From Roseiarcus sp963835215 (lineage in GTDB: Bacteria > Pseudomonadota > Alphaproteobacteria > Rhizobiales > Beijerinckiaceae), in the NCBI GenBank assembly GCA_963835215.1, contig CAWIES010000004.1, forward strand, positions 434,001 to 498,000: a stretch of DNA of 64,000 bases, in the 5' to 3' direction. The translations under genes and the position numbers were made by a program. Positions 1 through 8,582 of this stretch are shown one piece after another (positions within the stretch are counted from its first letter, which is position 1; each line of letters begins with the position of its first letter). The notes under the pieces are model-generated. The model saw only the letters and a list, made by a program, of their open reading frames with translations. It had not been told where the DNA came from and did not search any database.

Positions 1-1067
1 ACGCGCACGATCGCCGGTCCGAATTGACCTTTGACGACCTCGCTGACCCCGCCCTCAGGCAGCGCGAAGGCGGCGTCGGCGATCGCGGGATCGTAGGCCC
101 CAGCCTTGGTCGTCTCGCCGAGGTCGGTGTCGGTCGGGGTCAGATTGCGCGCTTTGACGATGTCGTCGAATGAAGCGCCCGCCTTGATCTTGGCCGCTGC
201 GTCGTCGGCGGCGGCTTGGTCGGGAAAGACGATCTGCTGCAGCTTGCGCTTTTCGAGTGTCACGAAGCGGGCGTCGCGCACTTTGTCGTAGTCGGCCTTG
301 GCGTCCTCGTCCGACACGTCGCCGGGCTTGGCGAGCGCGGCCGGGTCGACGAGCAGGATGTCGATCGCGCGGTATTCGGGCGCGCGGTACTCGTCCTTGC
401 GGTCCTCGAAAAAGGCCTTGAGCGCGTCGCTCGTCGGGGCGGGGATATCGCCAGCGGCGGAGGGCGGCAGCACGAGGTAATCAATGGCGCGGGTCTGCGC
501 CTGGACGCGGGCGAGGAAGTCGACCAGCGGCTTGGGCGCCGTCAGACCAAGGGTCAGCGCGAGGCCAATCTGCTGGCGCAGATAAGTTTTGCTCTGTTCG
601 GCGAAGAAGCCGCGCTCGGAAAGGCCGGAATCGCGCAGGGCCTGATCGAAGCGGTTGCGGTCGAATTGACCGGAGGCGTCCTGCAAATTGGGGTCGGCGC
701 GCACCGCCGCCACGATGGCGTCGTCGGAAATCGCCAGGCCGAGCGAATGGGCCCGCTGGTCGAGCGCCGCGTCGGAGATCAGGCTGCGCAACACCTGCTG
801 GTCAAAGCCGAGCGCCCGGGCCTGCGCGCTGGTAAGGCTGGTGTGGCTGCGGCTCTGGAAGCGAAAGAGCATGGTCTGCATTTCGTTCTGGAACTGCTGG
901 GCGGTGACCACCTCGCCGCCGACGTCGGCGAGCTTGTCCGAGACGAAGCCGCGGAACATGTCGCCGATGCCCCAGATCGCAAAGCTGGCGATCATCAGGC
1001 CGAACAGCAGCGTCATGATGGCGCGGCCGACCAGGCCCTTCGAAAGTCTGCGCATCCCGTCGAGCAT
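1..1067 (-). CDS. ppiD: Peptidyl-prolyl cis-trans isomerase PpiD/SurA family, C-terminus cut by window edge
   Basis: Periplasmic folding chaperone anchored in the inner membrane. The frame is open for 355 codons from ATG at 1067 to the left edge. Residues about 16-36 (MTLLFGLMIASFAIWGIG) form one N-terminal membrane anchor preceded by a basic MRRLSKG stretch, as in PpiD. A SurA_N-type region rich in Phe/Gln (DRNRFDQAL, FAEQSKTYLRQQIGLAL) follows, and the parvulin-like domain begins near residue 250 (RFVTLEKRKLQQIVF, then GASFDDIVKARN). The C-terminus is outside the window. It sits divergently from tpiA, as commonly seen in Hyphomicrobiales. Family assignment is firm; foldase activity is inferred. 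Confidence 0.88.
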   Translation of the reverse strand, partial: MLDGMRRLSKGLVGRAIMTLLFGLMIASFAIWGIGDMFRGFVSDKLADVGGEVVTAQQFQNEMQTMLFRFQSRSHTSLTSAQARALGFDQQVLRSLISDAALDQRAHSLGLAISDDAIVAAVRADPNLQDASGQFDRNRFDQALRDSGLSERGFFAEQSKTYLRQQIGLALTLGLTAPKPLVDFLARVQAQTRAIDYLVLPPSAAGDIPAPTSDALKAFFEDRKDEYRAPEYRAIDILLVDPAALAKPGDVSDEDAKADYDKVRDARFVTLEKRKLQQIVFPDQAAADDAAAKIKAGASFDDIVKARNLTPTDTDLGETTKAGAYDPAIADAAFALPEGGVSEVVKGQFGPAIVR

Positions 1068-1223
1068 GGACGAATGGATTCCCTGACGTTTGAACGCGCT
1101 TTCTCAGCCTAGGGGCGAAACGCGCGGCGCCTATCTAACCCCCTCCATGGGCTTTGCATAGGCGCGGCGGGAGTGATAATCCGCCAAGGTTCCATTCAAG
1201 CTCCGTCCCCCGAAAGGCGATCG

Positions 1224-1982
1224 ATGACCCCTGGCGTGCGCCCCCTTGTGGCTGGCAACTGGAAGATGAACGGCCTGTCGGCCTCGCTGGTGGAAATCAC
1301 GGCGATGGCCGAAGCGGTCGAGGCGGGCAAGGCGGGCGAGGCCGAACTCGCGGTCTGCCCGCCGGCGACCCTGCTGGCGCAGGCGGCGTGGGCGCTGAAG
1401 GGCGGCAAGGTGTCGCTCGGCGGGCAGGACTGTAGCGCCAAAGAGAGCGGCGCCTTCACCGGCGACATCTCCGCGCCGATGATCAAGGACGCGGGCGCGT
1501 CTTACGTGATCGTCGGCCATTCCGAGCGCCGCCAGTATCACGGCGAGAACGACGCCGCGGTGAAGGCCAAGGCCGAGGCGGCGCACAAGGCGGGCCTGAC
1601 CGCGATCGTGTGCGTCGGCGAGACGCGCGCCGAGCGCGAGGCGGGCAAGGCGATCGAGGTCGTCAACGGTCAGGTGCGCGGCTCACTGCCCGCCGTCGGC
1701 GCGCCCGAGACCGTCGTCGTCGCCTACGAGCCGGTCTGGGCGATCGGCACCGGCCTGACGCCGACCGCCGCCGACGTCGCCGAAATGCACGCGGCGATCC
1801 GCAAGCTGCTGGGCGAGATTTACGGCGCGGCGGGGGCCAAGTTGCGCATCCTCTACGGCGGCTCGGTCAAGCCGGCCAACGCCAAGGAACTGCTCGGCCT
1901 CGCCAATGTCGACGGCGCGCTGGTTGGCGGGGCGAGCCTCAAGGCGGTTGATTTTCTGGCGATCGCCGCCACTTACGCCTGA
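1224..1982 (+). CDS. tpiA: Triosephosphate isomerase
   Basis: Interconverts dihydroxyacetone phosphate and glyceraldehyde 3-phosphate in the cytoplasm. The 252-residue protein has the usual length. The substrate-binding NWKMN carries Lys14, IVGHSERR the electrophilic His99, AYEPVWAIGTG the catalytic Glu169, and LYGGSVKP the phosphate-binding loop. I take ATG 1224, which has GAAAGG a few bases upstream and gives the normal N-terminus (VAGNWKMNG at residues 9-17). An upstream in-frame ATG at 1173 would add 17 unsupported residues. It lies between ppiD and secG, a familiar alphaproteobacterial order, though here an outer-membrane protein gene is interposed. Confidence 0.97.
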   Translation: MTPGVRPLVAGNWKMNGLSASLVEITAMAEAVEAGKAGEAELAVCPPATLLAQAAWALKGGKVSLGGQDCSAKESGAFTGDISAPMIKDAGASYVIVGHSERRQYHGENDAAVKAKAEAAHKAGLTAIVCVGETRAEREAGKAIEVVNGQVRGSLPAVGAPETVVVAYEPVWAIGTGLTPTAADVAEMHAAIRKLLGEIYGAAGAKLRILYGGSVKPANAKELLGLANVDGALVGGASLKAVDFLAIAATYA

Positions 1983-2060
1983 GCGGGGGCCGGCGCTCCG
2001 CGCGCACCGGGCTTCTTCGAGCGGGCGAACGCCGGCTCAATATTTGGCGGCGACCGGCGT

Positions 2061-2759
2061 TTACGGCCCGCCAAAATTGTAGTTAAGGCCGATGCGAGCG
2101 ACACCGAAATCCGTATAGGACTTCATGCTCAACGGCTCCGGCGTCCAGCCGAGATTGACATAGAGATACTCGGCTTTGACCGATATCGCGGGAGTAAACC
2201 GATATTCAACGCCGGCGCCGGCGGTCCAGCCGGTGTTGGTGTTGGAAACGGTAAAGGTTGAGGAATTCTCGATGTGGGAGTTGACCTGACCGTAGGCCAA
2301 CCCGCCTGTTCCATAGATCAGCGCATTGCCCACCGCGTAGCCGAGCCGGCCGCGAGCGGTGCCAAACCAATCAACGTCCGTCACGCAAGGCCCCGAAGCG
2401 CAAGTCCAGCTGCTGCCGTTCTGCGCCCCGAGATTGCCGGGCCCAAAGCGGCCTGACGGGCCGGACTGAAAATCAGCTTCAAGGCCGGCGACAAAATTGC
2501 TGCCGAACTGGTAATTATAGCCAACCTCGCCGCCGCCAGAAAAACCCTTGATATTAAATGGGTTGGTCTTCTCAAAGTCGAAGAAGTTGGTCTGGCCCCA
2601 AGCCCAGCCTGCGGTCGCGCCAACATAGAATCCGGTCCAAGTGGGAACGGCTGCCGGCGCGACGAAAGCCGGCGCGGGCTTGCTTGTAGGCAGATCGGCG
2701 GCAAGCGCCGAGCTGGCGAGCGCCGCGAAAGCGGCGGTTGAGGCCAAAATCACGCGCAT
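2061..2759 (-). CDS. Omp31/porin-family outer-membrane beta-barrel protein
   Basis: Small outer-membrane barrel of the Omp31/Omp25 type found across Hyphomicrobiales. The start at 2759 has a strong GGAGGGG ribosome site and opens a Sec signal peptide (MRVILASTAAFAALASSALA, cleavage near residue 20). The mature part starts ADLPTSKPAP and then WTGFYVGATAGWAWG, the hallmark first strand of the family. Later alternating strands (GYNYQFGSNFVAGLEADFQ, GTARGRLGYAVGNALIYG, ISVKAEYLYVNLG, RIGLNYNFGG) support a barrel of about eight strands. An upstream in-frame start would add about 20 residues before the signal peptide and is less likely. Function beyond surface structure is unknown. Confidence 0.85.
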   Translation of the reverse strand: MRVILASTAAFAALASSALAADLPTSKPAPAFVAPAAVPTWTGFYVGATAGWAWGQTNFFDFEKTNPFNIKGFSGGGEVGYNYQFGSNFVAGLEADFQSGPSGRFGPGNLGAQNGSSWTCASGPCVTDVDWFGTARGRLGYAVGNALIYGTGGLAYGQVNSHIENSSTFTVSNTNTGWTAGAGVEYRFTPAISVKAEYLYVNLGWTPEPLSMKSYTDFGVARIGLNYNFGGP

Positions 2760-3224
2760 TTTCAATAGCCCCTCCGATTGCCGCATGCGTTGGCGCGACG
2801 TCCCGCGACTCCCCCACAATATAAAATAAAATTGAGCTCTGGAATAGGAAGAGCCTGTTTGCCGGATGAATTGAGTCGATTGTTGCTCTTTCGCGTCACC
2901 CGCCTGTTTGGGTCTGAATCAAGGCCGGAGGGTTGATGCGCCCGACGGATGGCCCATCGGTATTGTGAGAAGATTTTTACAGTCACAATCGCAGTTGGCC
3001 GTGTTCTTCGGATCGAGAGTTGCGAAGACGCTTCGCAGCGGCGAGCCTCCGCGTCGGCATCTCGGGCGCTAGAAGCCGCCACTCCGCTCATCGCCAGCGG
3101 CGGAAATTCAGACTGACCGACTGCAGCGGCCGGCCGCGCGTGGACGCGCCCTTGCCGACATGCTAGGAGCGCCCCAAATTCTGCCTAGGTCGCCGCGCGG
3201 CCGGGTTTTCCAAGGATCGCCTTT
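2760..3224. other. Intergenic stretch between the outer-membrane protein gene and secG
   Basis: About 465 bases separate the divergently transcribed outer-membrane protein gene and secG. The first part (about 2815-3000) is less G+C-rich than the surroundings and should hold the promoter of the outer-membrane protein gene. I see no RNA gene, no convincing reading frame, and no clean hairpin followed by T residues. Confidence 0.5.
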
Positions 3225-3683
3225 ATGCAAAGCGTACTCCTCGTCATTCACCTTCTGGTGGTGATCGCCCTCGTCGCCGTGGTGCTGTTGCAGCGCTCCG
3301 AGGGCGGCGTGCTCGGGGCGGGCGGCGGGAGCGGCGGCTTCATGACCGGCCGCGGCCAGGCCAACGCGCTGTCGCGGGCGACCGCGATCCTCGGCACCCT
3401 GTTTTTCGTCACCGCGATCCTGATGTCGATCCTGGCAAGCTGGAGCCGCGCCCCGACCTCGCTGCTCGAATCCGCTCCCGCTTCCTCCACCAGCGCCCCG
3501 GCCAACCCGAGTGCCCCGGCGAGCCTGCTCGACCAGCTCAAGCAAATGGAGAACCAGAGCGGAGCCGCTCCGGCGGCGCCGGCGGCTCCCGCCGCGCCGG
3601 CAGCCCCCGCGACGGCTGCGGCCCCAGCAGCGCCCGTGGCCCCCGCCGCGCCGGCCGCTCCGGCGCCCGAGCCGCCGAAGTAA
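3225..3683 (+). CDS. secG: Preprotein translocase subunit SecG
   Basis: Accessory subunit of the SecYEG channel. Two membrane segments fit the family: residues 1-22 (VLLVIHLLVVIALVAVVLLQ) and about 52-74 (ATAILGTLFFVTAILMSILAS). The conserved cytoplasmic loop RSEGG...GGFMTGRGQANALSR lies between them. At 152 residues it is longer than enterobacterial SecG (about 110) because of an Ala/Pro-rich C-terminal tail from about residue 85, a low-complexity extension common in alphaproteobacterial SecG. It is preceded by AAGGA about 10 bases before ATG 3225. Confidence 0.95.
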   Translation: MQSVLLVIHLLVVIALVAVVLLQRSEGGVLGAGGGSGGFMTGRGQANALSRATAILGTLFFVTAILMSILASWSRAPTSLLESAPASSTSAPANPSAPASLLDQLKQMENQSGAAPAAPAAPAAPAAPATAAAPAAPVAPAAPAAPAPEPPK

Positions 3684-3722
3684 CGTGAGCGCCGACCGCT
3701 TCCGCCGTTCGGGCCTCTGCTG

Positions 3723-3956
3723 ATGCCGACGCCACTGGCGATCGCCGTCTTCTTCACCATCTGGTGGGTGGCGTTGTTCGCCGTCCTGCCGATCGCCGCG
3801 CGCTCGCGTCACGAGCCGGAAGAGGCCGTACTGCCGCGCGGCGTCGAGCCCGGCGCGCCGATCTCGCCCCATCTCTTGCGCGTCGCGATCTGGACGACCG
3901 CGGTGGCGGCGGCGGTCTTCCTCATGGTCGACGCCTTCGCCTTCTGGATGGGTTGA
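3723..3956 (+). CDS. DUF1467 family membrane protein
   Basis: A 77-residue protein with two membrane helices (LAIAVFFTIWWVALFAVLPIA and VAIWTTAVAAAVFLMVDAFAF) separated by a polar loop containing RSRHEPEEAVLPRGVEPGAP. This arrangement and the FFTIWWVALFAVLP start match the DUF1467 family of alphaproteobacterial inner-membrane proteins, whose role is unknown. It starts 39 bases after secG and ends 5 bases before ratA, so co-transcription is likely. Confidence 0.8.
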   Translation: MPTPLAIAVFFTIWWVALFAVLPIAARSRHEPEEAVLPRGVEPGAPISPHLLRVAIWTTAVAAAVFLMVDAFAFWMG

Positions 3957-3961
3957 GGCGC

Positions 3962-4426
3962 GTGCCCTCGTTTCGCAACGAGCGGCGCGTTCGCCATTCC
4001 GCTGCGCAGATGTTCGACCTCGTCGCCGACGTCGAACGTTATCCCGAATTCGTGCCGCTATGCCGCGCGCTCAACGTGCGCCGGCGCGAGCCGGTCGAGC
4101 CAGGGGTGGAAACGCTGATCGCCGATATGGAGGTCGGCTACAAGGCGATCCACGAGCGCTTTTCCAGCCGTGTCGCGCTCGACCGGCCGCGGCTGAAAAT
4201 CAGGGTCGAATATGTCGACGGCCCGTTCAGCCGGCTGGAGAACCTGTGGAACTTCCGCGACGCGGCGGAGGGCGGCGGCTCGACGGTCGAGTTCTACATC
4301 GCCTACGAGTTTCGCAGCCGGGTTCTCGCGGCGCTGATGGGCTCGATGTTTGATATCGCCTTCCGCAAGTTCTCCGCCGCCTTCGAGGCGCGGGCGGACG
4401 TGGTTTACGGGCGCGCTGGCGCCTGA
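3962..4426 (+). CDS. RatA/COQ10-like START-domain protein
   Basis: A 154-residue SRPBCC/polyketide cyclase-like protein of the RatA (ribosome association) and COQ10 (ubiquinone-binding) group. It begins VPSFRNERRVRHSAAQMFDLVADVERYPEFVPLC, the conserved opening of the family, and ends in the helix FDIAFRKFSAAFEARADVVYG. I use GTG 3962, since longer starts run back through the upstream gene in another frame. In alphaproteobacteria the ubiquinone-chaperone role is at least as likely as ribosome inhibition. Its 3' end overlaps that of the convergent pncC-like gene by 22 bases. Confidence 0.85.
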   Translation: MPSFRNERRVRHSAAQMFDLVADVERYPEFVPLCRALNVRRREPVEPGVETLIADMEVGYKAIHERFSSRVALDRPRLKIRVEYVDGPFSRLENLWNFRDAAEGGGSTVEFYIAYEFRSRVLAALMGSMFDIAFRKFSAAFEARADVVYGRAGA

Positions 4427-4914
4427 CGCGCGCCCTTTTCCAGCAGCTCGAGCGCGGTTTCGACTGCGGCGAGGCGCACCGCCGTGCGCCCGAGCGGCCC
4501 GAAGCGCCGCTCCGCCGCGATCGTTGCGCCGCCGCGCCGCGCCAGCGCGAAATGGACTAGGCCCACAGGCTTTTCCGCCGTGCCGCCGTCGGGGCCGGCG
4601 ATGCCGGTGATCGAAACCGCGAGGTCGGCGGCTGAATTGGCGAGCGCGCCTTGCGCCATCGCCCACGCCGTCCCCTCGCTGACGGCGCCGCAGCGGGCGA
4701 GCGTAGCCTCAGTGACGCCAAGCATCTCCTGTTTGGCCTGATTGGAATAGACGACGAAGCCGCGCTCGACGACCGCCGAGGAGCCTGGAATCTCGGTCAA
4801 CAGGGCGCAAACGAGGCCGCCGGTGCACGATTCCGCTGCGGTGAGCCTGAGGCCGCGCTCGCGGCAAAGCGCCACCAGCTTGGCGGCGCGTTCGATCAGC
4901 GCGGGGGAAAACAA
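4405..4914 (-). CDS. CinA C-terminal domain protein (PncC-type nicotinamide-nucleotide amidohydrolase)
   Basis: Stand-alone CinA C-terminal domain of the PncC type, which deamidates nicotinamide mononucleotide in NAD salvage. It contains the signature ESCTGGLV near the N-terminus (catalytic Ser in the family) and SITGIAGPDGGT plus EKPVGLVHFAL later. I choose TTG 4914 because AAGGAG lies 8 bases upstream and the result starts LFSPALIERAAKL like other PncC proteins (169 residues). An in-frame GTG at 4953 would add 13 residues. It is convergent and overlapping with ratA at the 3' end. Confidence 0.85.
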   Translation of the reverse strand: MFSPALIERAAKLVALCRERGLRLTAAESCTGGLVCALLTEIPGSSAVVERGFVVYSNQAKQEMLGVTEATLARCGAVSEGTAWAMAQGALANSAADLAVSITGIAGPDGGTAEKPVGLVHFALARRGGATIAAERRFGPLGRTAVRLAAVETALELLEKGARQAPARP

Positions 4915-4969
4915 AGGGTCGGCTCCTTGAACGCGAGGAGGGGAATCTAGCACGATTGGGCGCCTGAAC

Positions 4970-5077
4970 CCCTCATCGTGAGGAGCGCCGTGTCAACGGC
5001 GCGTCTCGAACGACGAGGGGCGCTTGCCGTCCGCCCTCGTCCTTCGAGGCCGCTAACGCGGCGCCTCAGGATGAGGG
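4970..5077. repeat. Two head-to-head copies of a palindromic intergenic repeat
   Basis: Copy A (4970-5020) reads CCCTCATCGTGAGGAGC, a short centre, then CTCGAACGACGAGGGG. Copy B (5034-5077) is the same unit inverted, CCCTCGTCCTTCGAGG, centre, CTCAGGATGAGGG. Each copy can fold on itself and the two can pair with each other. It lies in the divergent promoter region of the pncC-like gene and aspS. The unit resembles short mobile palindromes scattered between genes in many Hyphomicrobiales; that resemblance is from memory. Confidence 0.75.
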
Positions 5078-5185
5078 CTCCTTGGGGCAGGGCTTTGACG
5101 CGGATGGCCTCGCTGCTTTTCCCGCCGCCCGTTTTCCGCTAGAGCGCAGGGCGAGCCAAGCCCCTTCAGGAAAGAAGCGCACGAA

Positions 5186-7008
5186 ATGCATCGTTACCGC
5201 ACCCACACCTGCGGCGCTCTCGGCATCGCCGAGGACGGCCAGACGGTCCGCCTGTCGGGGTGGTGCCATCGCATCCGCGACCATGGCGGCGTGCTGTTTC
5301 TCGATCTGCGCGATCACTACGGCATCACCCAATGCGTGGTCGATCCGGAGTCGCCGGCGTTCAAGCAAGCCGAAAAGCTGCGCTCGGAATTCGTCGTGCG
5401 TTTCGACGGCAAGGTGCGCAAGCGCCCTGCCGGCACCGAGAACCATGACATGCCGACCGGCCTGATCGAGGTCTACGGACAGGAAATCGAAGTGCTCGGC
5501 GTCGCGGGCGATCTGCCGCTGCCGGTGTTCGGCGACCAGCCCTATCCTGAGGACACAAGGCTCAAGTATCGCTTCCTCGATCTTCGCCGCGAGAAGCTGC
5601 ACGCCAACATGATGCTGCGCGGCAAGATCGTCGATTCGCTGCGCCTGCGCATGAAGGGGCAGGGGTTCTTCGAGTTCCAGACGCCGATTCTGACGGCCTC
5701 GAGCCCGGAGGGCGCGCGCGACTTCCTCGTGCCTTCGCGCATTCACCCGGGCAAGTTCTACGCGCTGCCGCAGGCGCCCCAGCAGTACAAGCAGCTCCTG
5801 ATGATGGCGGGCTTCGACCGCTATTTTCAGATCGCGCCGTGCTTTCGCGACGAAGACCCGCGCGCCGACCGGCTGCCCGGCGAATTCTACCAACTTGATG
5901 TTGAAATGAGCTTCGTCGAACAGAACGATGTGTTTGCGGCGATGGAGCCGGTCGTCCGCGGCGTGTTCGAGGAATTCGCCAAGGGCAAGCCAGTGACGCC
6001 CTCGCCGTGGCCGCGCATTCCCTTCGCCGATGCGATGCGCAAATACGGCTCCGACAAGCCCGACCTGCGCAACCCGATCGTCATGCAGAACGTCTCCGAG
6101 CATTTCCGCGGTTCGGGTTTCAAAGTCTTCGCGCGCCTGTTGGAGAGCGAAAAGAACGAGGTGTGGGCGATCCCGGCGCCGAGCGGCGGCCAGCGCACCT
6201 TCGCTGACCGCATGAACGCCTGGGCGCAGGGCGAGGGACAACCGGGGCTCGGCTATATGCTGTTCTTCGATCGCGCGCATGATGAGACCAGCCTGACCGC
6301 CGATCCGAACGCGACAAGGAATCGGCGGGCGCGGGCCGCTCGCCAACAACATCGGCCCCGAGCGCACCGAGGCGATGCGCCTCCAGCTCGGACTGAAGGC
6401 GGGCGATGCTGCATTCTTCGCCGCTGGCGATCCGGACAAGTTCGCCAAATTCGCCGGCCTCGCCCGCACCAAGATCGCCCAGGACCTCAAGCTGGTCGAC
6501 GAGGACCGCTTCGAATTCGCCTGGATCGTCGACTTCCCGATGTTCGAATGGAACGAGGACGAAAAGAAGGTCGACTTCTCGCACAACCCGTTCTCGATGC
6601 CGCAGGGCGGCCTTGAGGCGTTGACAGACGCAGGACCCGCCGACGATCAAGGCGTTCCAGTACGACATCGCTTGCAACGGCTACGAGCTCGCGTCAGGGG
6701 GCATCCGCAATCATCGCCCCGAAGCGATGGTCAAGGCGTTCGAGATCGCCGGCTATGGCGAAGAGACGGTGATCGAGCGCTTCGGGGGCATGTACCGCGC
6801 CTTCCACTATGGCGCGCCGCCGCACGGCGGCATGGCGGCGGGCGTCGACCGCATCGTCATGCTGCTAGCCGGCGAACAGAACCTGCGCGAGGTCACGCTG
6901 TTCCCGATGAACCAGCGCGCCGAGGATCTGCTGATGGGCGCGCCTTCGCCCGCGACCACCAAGCAGTTGCGCGAGTTGCACATCCGCACGAACTTGCCGG
7001 AGGCATAG
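5186..7008 (+). CDS. aspS: Aspartyl-tRNA synthetase, frame broken twice
   Basis: Charges tRNA-Asp (or tRNA-Asp/Asn). ATG 5186 follows GGAAAGAAG. The N-terminal OB-fold anticodon domain (VRLSGWCHRIRDHGGVLFLDLRD) is followed by motif 1 (FFEFQTPILTASSPEGARDF), motif 2 (FRDEDPRADR) and, after the breaks, motif 3 (GGMAAGVDRIVMLL). The frame is lost between about 6300 and 6337, where GPLANNIGPERTEA resumes in another phase, and again at 6627, where one extra G interrupts EALT/QDPPTIKAFQYD. Conservation is intact on both sides, so sequencing error is far likelier than decay of an essential gene. The segment just before the first break (FFDRAHDETSLTADPN) does not look like the usual sequence there and may hide more errors. 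Confidence 0.92.
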
Positions 7009-7029
7009 AGGGGCGCGTCTCGCGCGCCC

Positions 7030-7296
7030 CTATTCCTTCGTCGATATGCCCCCGCCGGATGCCGCCGCCGCCTGCGCGAAGAGGCCGCGCATTTGCTCGC
7101 GCAACCATTCGGCGCTTTGCTGGCCTTCGGAAAACCAGGCGCGCACGAAGCCGTCGGGCGAGAATTTCGCCGCCTCGGCGATCATCCGCTTTTCGATTTC
7201 CGCCATCACCGCCGCCTGCATTGGCTGAACGTCGGGCAGGCCCATGAACTGGCGCGCCTCGAGCGGCGTGCAGTCGATCTCGATCGTCACTTTCAT
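7030..7296 (-). CDS. DUF6489 family protein
   Basis: An 88-residue soluble protein beginning MKVTIEIDCTPLEARQFMGLPDV and ending in a Gly/Ala-rich tail (AAAASGGGISTKE). This opening is typical of the DUF6489 family in alphaproteobacteria, of unknown function. ATG 7296 has AAGGA upstream; an in-frame ATG 12 codons earlier lacks a comparable site. It is convergent with aspS, 21 bases apart. Confidence 0.75.
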   Translation of the reverse strand: MKVTIEIDCTPLEARQFMGLPDVQPMQAAVMAEIEKRMIAEAAKFSPDGFVRAWFSEGQQSAEWLREQMRGLFAQAAAASGGGISTKE

Positions 7297-7393
7297 GCTG
7301 GATCGTCCTTGTGAGGGGCGCGCATTCGTCAATGTGTAACATTGGCGAGCCGCCTGTCACCTAAGGCGTCGCCCCAAGCGCCCGGCGCCGGCC

Positions 7394-8494
7394 TCAGAGC
7401 CCAAGCGCGGCGAGATAGAGCGGCAGCGCGCGGCCCCAGGTGAGCTCTTCGTGCGCGCGCCGGCGAGCGGCGGCGCCCAGCGGCGCGCGCAGCGGCTCGT
7501 CGGCGAGCAGCTTGGTCAGGCCATCGAGCACCGCCTCGGGGTCGTCGCCGCGGCAGACAAGCCCGGTGCGTCCGTCGAGCACCGCGTCGGGCGCGCCGCC
7601 CTCGGCGCCCGCGAGGCTCGGCACGCCGCGCCAGGCCGCCTCGGCGTAGACGATGCCAAAGCCCTCGACCGAGGCGCCGACTCTTCTCGCCGGCATGGCG
7701 AAGACGTCGCTGCGCTCGAACAGGGCGGCCTTGGCCTGTTCGTCGGGCAGGGGACCGAGAAATTCGACTTGCGAAGCGACGCCGCGCTCGGCGGCGAGCT
7801 CGCGCAGGCGCGGCAGATCTTCGCCCCCGCCGGCGACGAGATAGACGATCCCGGGGAAGCGCTCGCGCAATTTGGGCAGCGCGCCGATCACCATGTCGAC
7901 GCCCTTGCGCGGCTCGAGCCGCGACAGTGTCGTCAGCACCGGCCCGCGACCCGCGATGCGCGCCCTGATCGCCGCCAGCGCCGGTGGCTGAGCGACCTCG
8001 CGCGACGATAGCGGCGGATTGACGACGACGATCTCGGGTCCGCCGACGCCCAAGACGCGGCGCGTCGCCTCGGCGGTGAATTGCGAGTTGGCGATGATGA
8101 CGCGCGCCCGGCTCAGCGCGCTGCGCACTCTCGCCGCCTTGGGGCTGTCAACGTCCTGAGGGATCTCGTTGCCATGGGCGAAGACGGCGATCGGGCCAAG
8201 GCCGGGCGGGATCGCGGCGACGCTCTTCCAGGTGTCGGCGAACACACCGGCCACGCCCGTGGCGGCGCGCGCCGCCAAGGCCCGGCGCTTGAGCCAGCGC
8301 CGCACCGGCCGGGGAAGGCCGAAGCGCCGGATCGGATAGGGGCGCCGGAGTTCCTTGGCGCCGTCGCGGTGGATGCGATCGGCGAAAACTTCAACGGCGC
8401 GCCCGCTCGCCGCCAGTTCGTCGGCGAGGCCGGTCATCAGGATCTCGATGCCGCCGATGTCGGGGCCGAGACATTGCGTGGCGATGGCGATCAA
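7394..8494 (-). CDS. Glycosyltransferase family 4 (GT-B fold)
   Basis: Transfers a sugar from a nucleotide donor to an unidentified acceptor, probably in cell-surface polysaccharide synthesis. The 366-residue protein has the GT-B layout. The N-terminal acceptor half starts IAIATQCLGPDIGGIE. The C-terminal donor half has SRLEPRKGVDMVIGAL and the donor-site motif EGFGIVYAEAAWRGVPSL with the E-x7-E pattern. The start is TTG 8494, since no better ATG occurs upstream. It is followed on the same strand by another glycosyltransferase gene (8583-9632), suggesting a small surface-glycan cluster. Donor and acceptor cannot be told. Confidence 0.85.
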   Translation of the reverse strand: MIAIATQCLGPDIGGIEILMTGLADELAASGRAVEVFADRIHRDGAKELRRPYPIRRFGLPRPVRRWLKRRALAARAATGVAGVFADTWKSVAAIPPGLGPIAVFAHGNEIPQDVDSPKAARVRSALSRARVIIANSQFTAEATRRVLGVGGPEIVVVNPPLSSREVAQPPALAAIRARIAGRGPVLTTLSRLEPRKGVDMVIGALPKLRERFPGIVYLVAGGGEDLPRLRELAAERGVASQVEFLGPLPDEQAKAALFERSDVFAMPARRVGASVEGFGIVYAEAAWRGVPSLAGAEGGAPDAVLDGRTGLVCRGDDPEAVLDGLTKLLADEPLRAPLGAAARRRAHEELTWGRALPLYLAALGL

Positions 8495-8582
8495 AAGCGA
8501 CTCTGAGGGAAATGAATTTTGCCCGCGCGCTCTGAATAGCGGCTTTTTGCTCCGGGCGCGAAGCCCTTGCGCCGAGGGTGAT

